DNA of 6,211 bases from UBA11346 sp038318565 (lineage in GTDB: Bacteria > Planctomycetota > UBA11346): positions 1 through 6,211 of the forward strand of contig JBBQCI010000135.1 in NCBI GenBank assembly GCA_038318565.1, written 5' to 3'. Each line of letters begins with the position of its first letter. The stretch's first letter is position 1. Both the position numbers and the translations under genes were made by a program. The notes under the pieces were generated by a model, which searched no databases, was not told the DNA's origin, and worked only from the letters and a program-made list of their open reading frames with translations. Below, one piece after another: positions 4,758-6,211 of this stretch.

Positions 4758-6047
4758 GTGCCCCATCCCAGCTCCCAGTCAGGTTCCAGTCCGCGCGCCC
4801 CGCTTCCCGAGCGCATGCGCCCGCACAGCCTCGCTGACGTTGTCGGCCAGGACCACGTGCTGGGAAATCACGGCATCATCACCCGCCTGATCGCTGCCGG
4901 GGCCCTGCCGTCGTTGGTCCTGTGGGGGCCGCCAGGTTGCGGCAAGACGACCATCGCGCGCCTACTGGCCCAGGCGCTGTCCTTGCGATTCACCCCGTTC
5001 AGCGCCGTGCTCAGCGGCGTGCCCGAACTGCGCGCCGCCCTCGACGAAGCCCGCAAATGTCGGGAAATCGGCCAGGGTACGCTGCTTTTTGTTGATGAGC
5101 TGCACCGCTTCAACAAGGGCCAGCAGGATGCGCTGCTGCCGCATGTCGAAGCCGGAACCGTCACCTTGGTCGGAGCAACCACGGAAAACCCCAGCTTTGC
5201 GCTGAATAAGGCGCTGGTGTCGCGGGTCCGGGTCTTCGCGCTCAATGCCCTCGACGCCGGGGCCATCGATGCCTTGATCGCGCGGGTCGGCAGTCATCCC
5301 GAAGGCCTGCCCGGTCTGGAGGTCGAACCGGCGGCGCGCGATCTGCTGGCGCGCCTGTGCAGCGGCGATGGTCGACGCATGCTTATGATGCTGGAGGCAG
5401 CCCGAGCCCTTGATGCCGGCGCCGTCACGGCTGCGACCGTCGCCCAGGTAGCGCAGAATCCCAGTGCCGATCATGACCGGGCTGGCGAAGCGCATTACGA
5501 TGTCGCCAGCGCCTTCATCAAAAGCATGCGCGCCAGCGATGTCCAGGCGGCGCTGTATTATCTCGCGCGCCAGCTGGAATCCGGCGAGGACCCGGTGTTT
5601 GTCGCCCGTCGCATCGTCATCTTCGCCTGCGAGGATGTCGGTCTGGCTGATCCGCAGGCGTTGACGGTCTGTATGTCGGCCCATCAGGCGGCAGCGGCGA
5701 TCGGCATGCCCGAAGCCATTTATCCGCTGTCGCAGGCGGTTATCTATTGTGCCACCGCCCCTAAATCAAACGCCACCAAGGGCTATTTCGCCGCCGCTGC
5801 TGCAGTCCGCGAACGTCCGGGCGCCGCCGTGCCAATGTTCCTCCGGAACGCCCCGACCGGCCTGATGAAGGACCTCGGCTACGGCGGCGGCTACGTCTAC
5901 GACCACGACACGCCGGAGCACTTCGCCGGCCAGCGCTGCCTGCCCGACGAACTCGCCGGCCGAACATTCTACGACCCCGGCCACTTCGGCTTCGAGAAAG
6001 AGATCCGCAAACGCCTGGAATGGTGGGAAAGTCGTCGAAAACCGTAA
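4758..6047 (+). CDS. rarA: Replication-associated recombination protein A (RarA/MgsA AAA+ ATPase)
   Basis: RarA is a tetrameric ATPase related to clamp loaders. It acts at stalled or damaged replication forks, interacts with single-strand-binding protein and helps fork restart and recombination. From the GTG at 4758 the product is 429 residues (E. coli RarA is 447). Visible are the family N-terminal motif PLPERMRPHSLADVVGQDH (15-33), Walker A GPPGCGKTT (57-65), Walker B LLFVDELHRF (109-118), sensor 1 GATTENPSF (139-147), the arginine-bearing SGDGRR segment near 202-207, and the C-terminal tetramerisation region with APKSNATKGY (334-343) and LRNAPTGLMKDLGYG (362-376). It is complete at the C terminus. 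The start is uncertain: GTG 4758 has no well-spaced ribosome-binding site, ATG 4815 would cut into the conserved N-terminal motif, and TTG 4647 or ATG 4686 lie upstream of the terminator. No promoter is visible in the 23 bases between terminator and GTG. Confidence 0.93.
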   Translation: MPHPSSQSGSSPRAPLPERMRPHSLADVVGQDHVLGNHGIITRLIAAGALPSLVLWGPPGCGKTTIARLLAQALSLRFTPFSAVLSGVPELRAALDEARKCREIGQGTLLFVDELHRFNKGQQDALLPHVEAGTVTLVGATTENPSFALNKALVSRVRVFALNALDAGAIDALIARVGSHPEGLPGLEVEPAARDLLARLCSGDGRRMLMMLEAARALDAGAVTAATVAQVAQNPSADHDRAGEAHYDVASAFIKSMRASDVQAALYYLARQLESGEDPVFVARRIVIFACEDVGLADPQALTVCMSAHQAAAAIGMPEAIYPLSQAVIYCATAPKSNATKGYFAAAAAVRERPGAAVPMFLRNAPTGLMKDLGYGGGYVYDHDTPEHFAGQRCLPDELAGRTFYDPGHFGFEKEIRKRLEWWESRRKP

Positions 6048-6211
6048 CTATTCGCAGTACGTCCGCGAAACCGCTCGTGGAGCGAGCGCCGAAGCGCGTG
6101 GCGGTCGACATGGTGCCTGCCGTGTGGAAGAGCCACAAGCGCCCAGCGAGACTGGAACGTGCACGTTCGCCACCCCGAATCGCCGCGCGTGAGCGCGGCG
6201 TGTCGAGCGGG
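6020..6211 (+). CDS. Possible small basic ORF overlapping the rarA end, runs off the window
   Basis: An ATG at 6020 opens a plus-strand frame that overlaps the last 28 bases of rarA and stays open for 64 codons to the window edge, beginning MVGKSSKTVTIRSTSAKP. CTGGA just before the ATG is only a weak ribosome-binding match, but the overlap would suit translational coupling to rarA. About 72% of third positions are G or C, compatible with coding. Against this, the product is very rich in Arg, Lys, Ala, Ser and Pro with no domain I recognise, and the frame runs through a perfect palindrome (6155-6168) and a hairpin (6181-6200). It may be the start of a real gene or GC-rich spacer that happens to be open. 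Confidence 0.28.
   Translation, partial: MVGKSSKTVTIRSTSAKPLVERAPKRVAVDMVPAVWKSHKRPARLERARSPPRIAARERGVSSG
6155..6168. repeat. Perfect 14-bp palindrome downstream of rarA
   Basis: GAACGTGCACGTTC is identical to its own reverse complement, with no spacer. It could be a binding site for a dimeric regulator of a gene beyond the window. The half-site spacing (GAAC-N6-GTTC) does not fit the LexA boxes I know (GAAC-N4-GTTC in Gram-positives, GTTC-N7-GTTC in alphaproteobacteria). Confidence 0.45.
6181..6200. repeat. GC-rich hairpin with a GTGA loop
   Basis: CGCCGCGC (6181-6188) and GCGCGGCG (6193-6200) form a perfect 8-bp stem closed by GTGA, a GNRA-type tetraloop if transcribed on the plus strand. 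No T-run follows within the window, so it is not a clear intrinsic terminator. It could be a transcript-end structure for rarA, part of a structured RNA, or GC-rich spacer. Confidence 0.4.

Noticed and set aside
4962..5684. Minus-strand open frame of 240 codons opposite rarA
   Set aside because: It is a shadow of a conserved gene with no recognisable motifs.
1..6211. CRISPR array, tRNA/rRNA genes or insertion sequence
   Set aside because: I saw no regularly spaced direct repeats, no cloverleaf or rRNA motifs, no transposase motifs and no terminal inverted repeats.

Overview
The window is GC-rich chromosomal DNA carrying ordinary bacterial housekeeping genes. I see no plasmid, phage or insertion-sequence genes, no CRISPR array, and no tRNA or rRNA. 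The C-terminal part of RarA (DHD...F.GQ and EKEIRKRLEWW motifs), the GC-rich codon use and the Shine-Dalgarno sites suggest a proteobacterium, most likely an alphaproteobacterium. This placement is a moderate-confidence inference from remembered family patterns, because ArgJ and Lon both look like divergent members of their families.

Layout: positions 1-185 hold no convincing gene but are rich in stem-loops on both strands, directly 3' of argJ. On the minus strand, lon (4013 to 1560) is followed after a 51-base gap by argJ (1508 to 186), probably one transcription unit. The gap contains a strong Shine-Dalgarno sequence that serves a 13-residue mini-ORF overlapping the argJ start. Lon and a plus-strand gene for a 134-residue protein of unknown function (4238-4642) diverge from a 224-base intergenic region. 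That region holds a near-consensus sigma-54 (-24/-12) promoter pointing at lon, several inverted repeats, and a possible leader hairpin for the small gene. A very strong intrinsic terminator (4697-4734) follows the small gene. Then comes rarA (about 4758-6047, GTG start uncertain). The last ~190 bases hold a possible overlapping reading frame that runs off the window, a perfect 14-bp palindrome and a GC-rich hairpin.

Functionally, Lon (ATP-dependent protein quality control) and RarA (AAA+ ATPase at stalled replication forks) are stress-related, while ArgJ belongs to arginine biosynthesis. I found no clear new multi-gene system. The best leads are the sigma-54-like control of lon, the divergent ArgJ, the unrecognised 134-residue protein, the lack of promoter space between the terminator and rarA, and the structured element after argJ.
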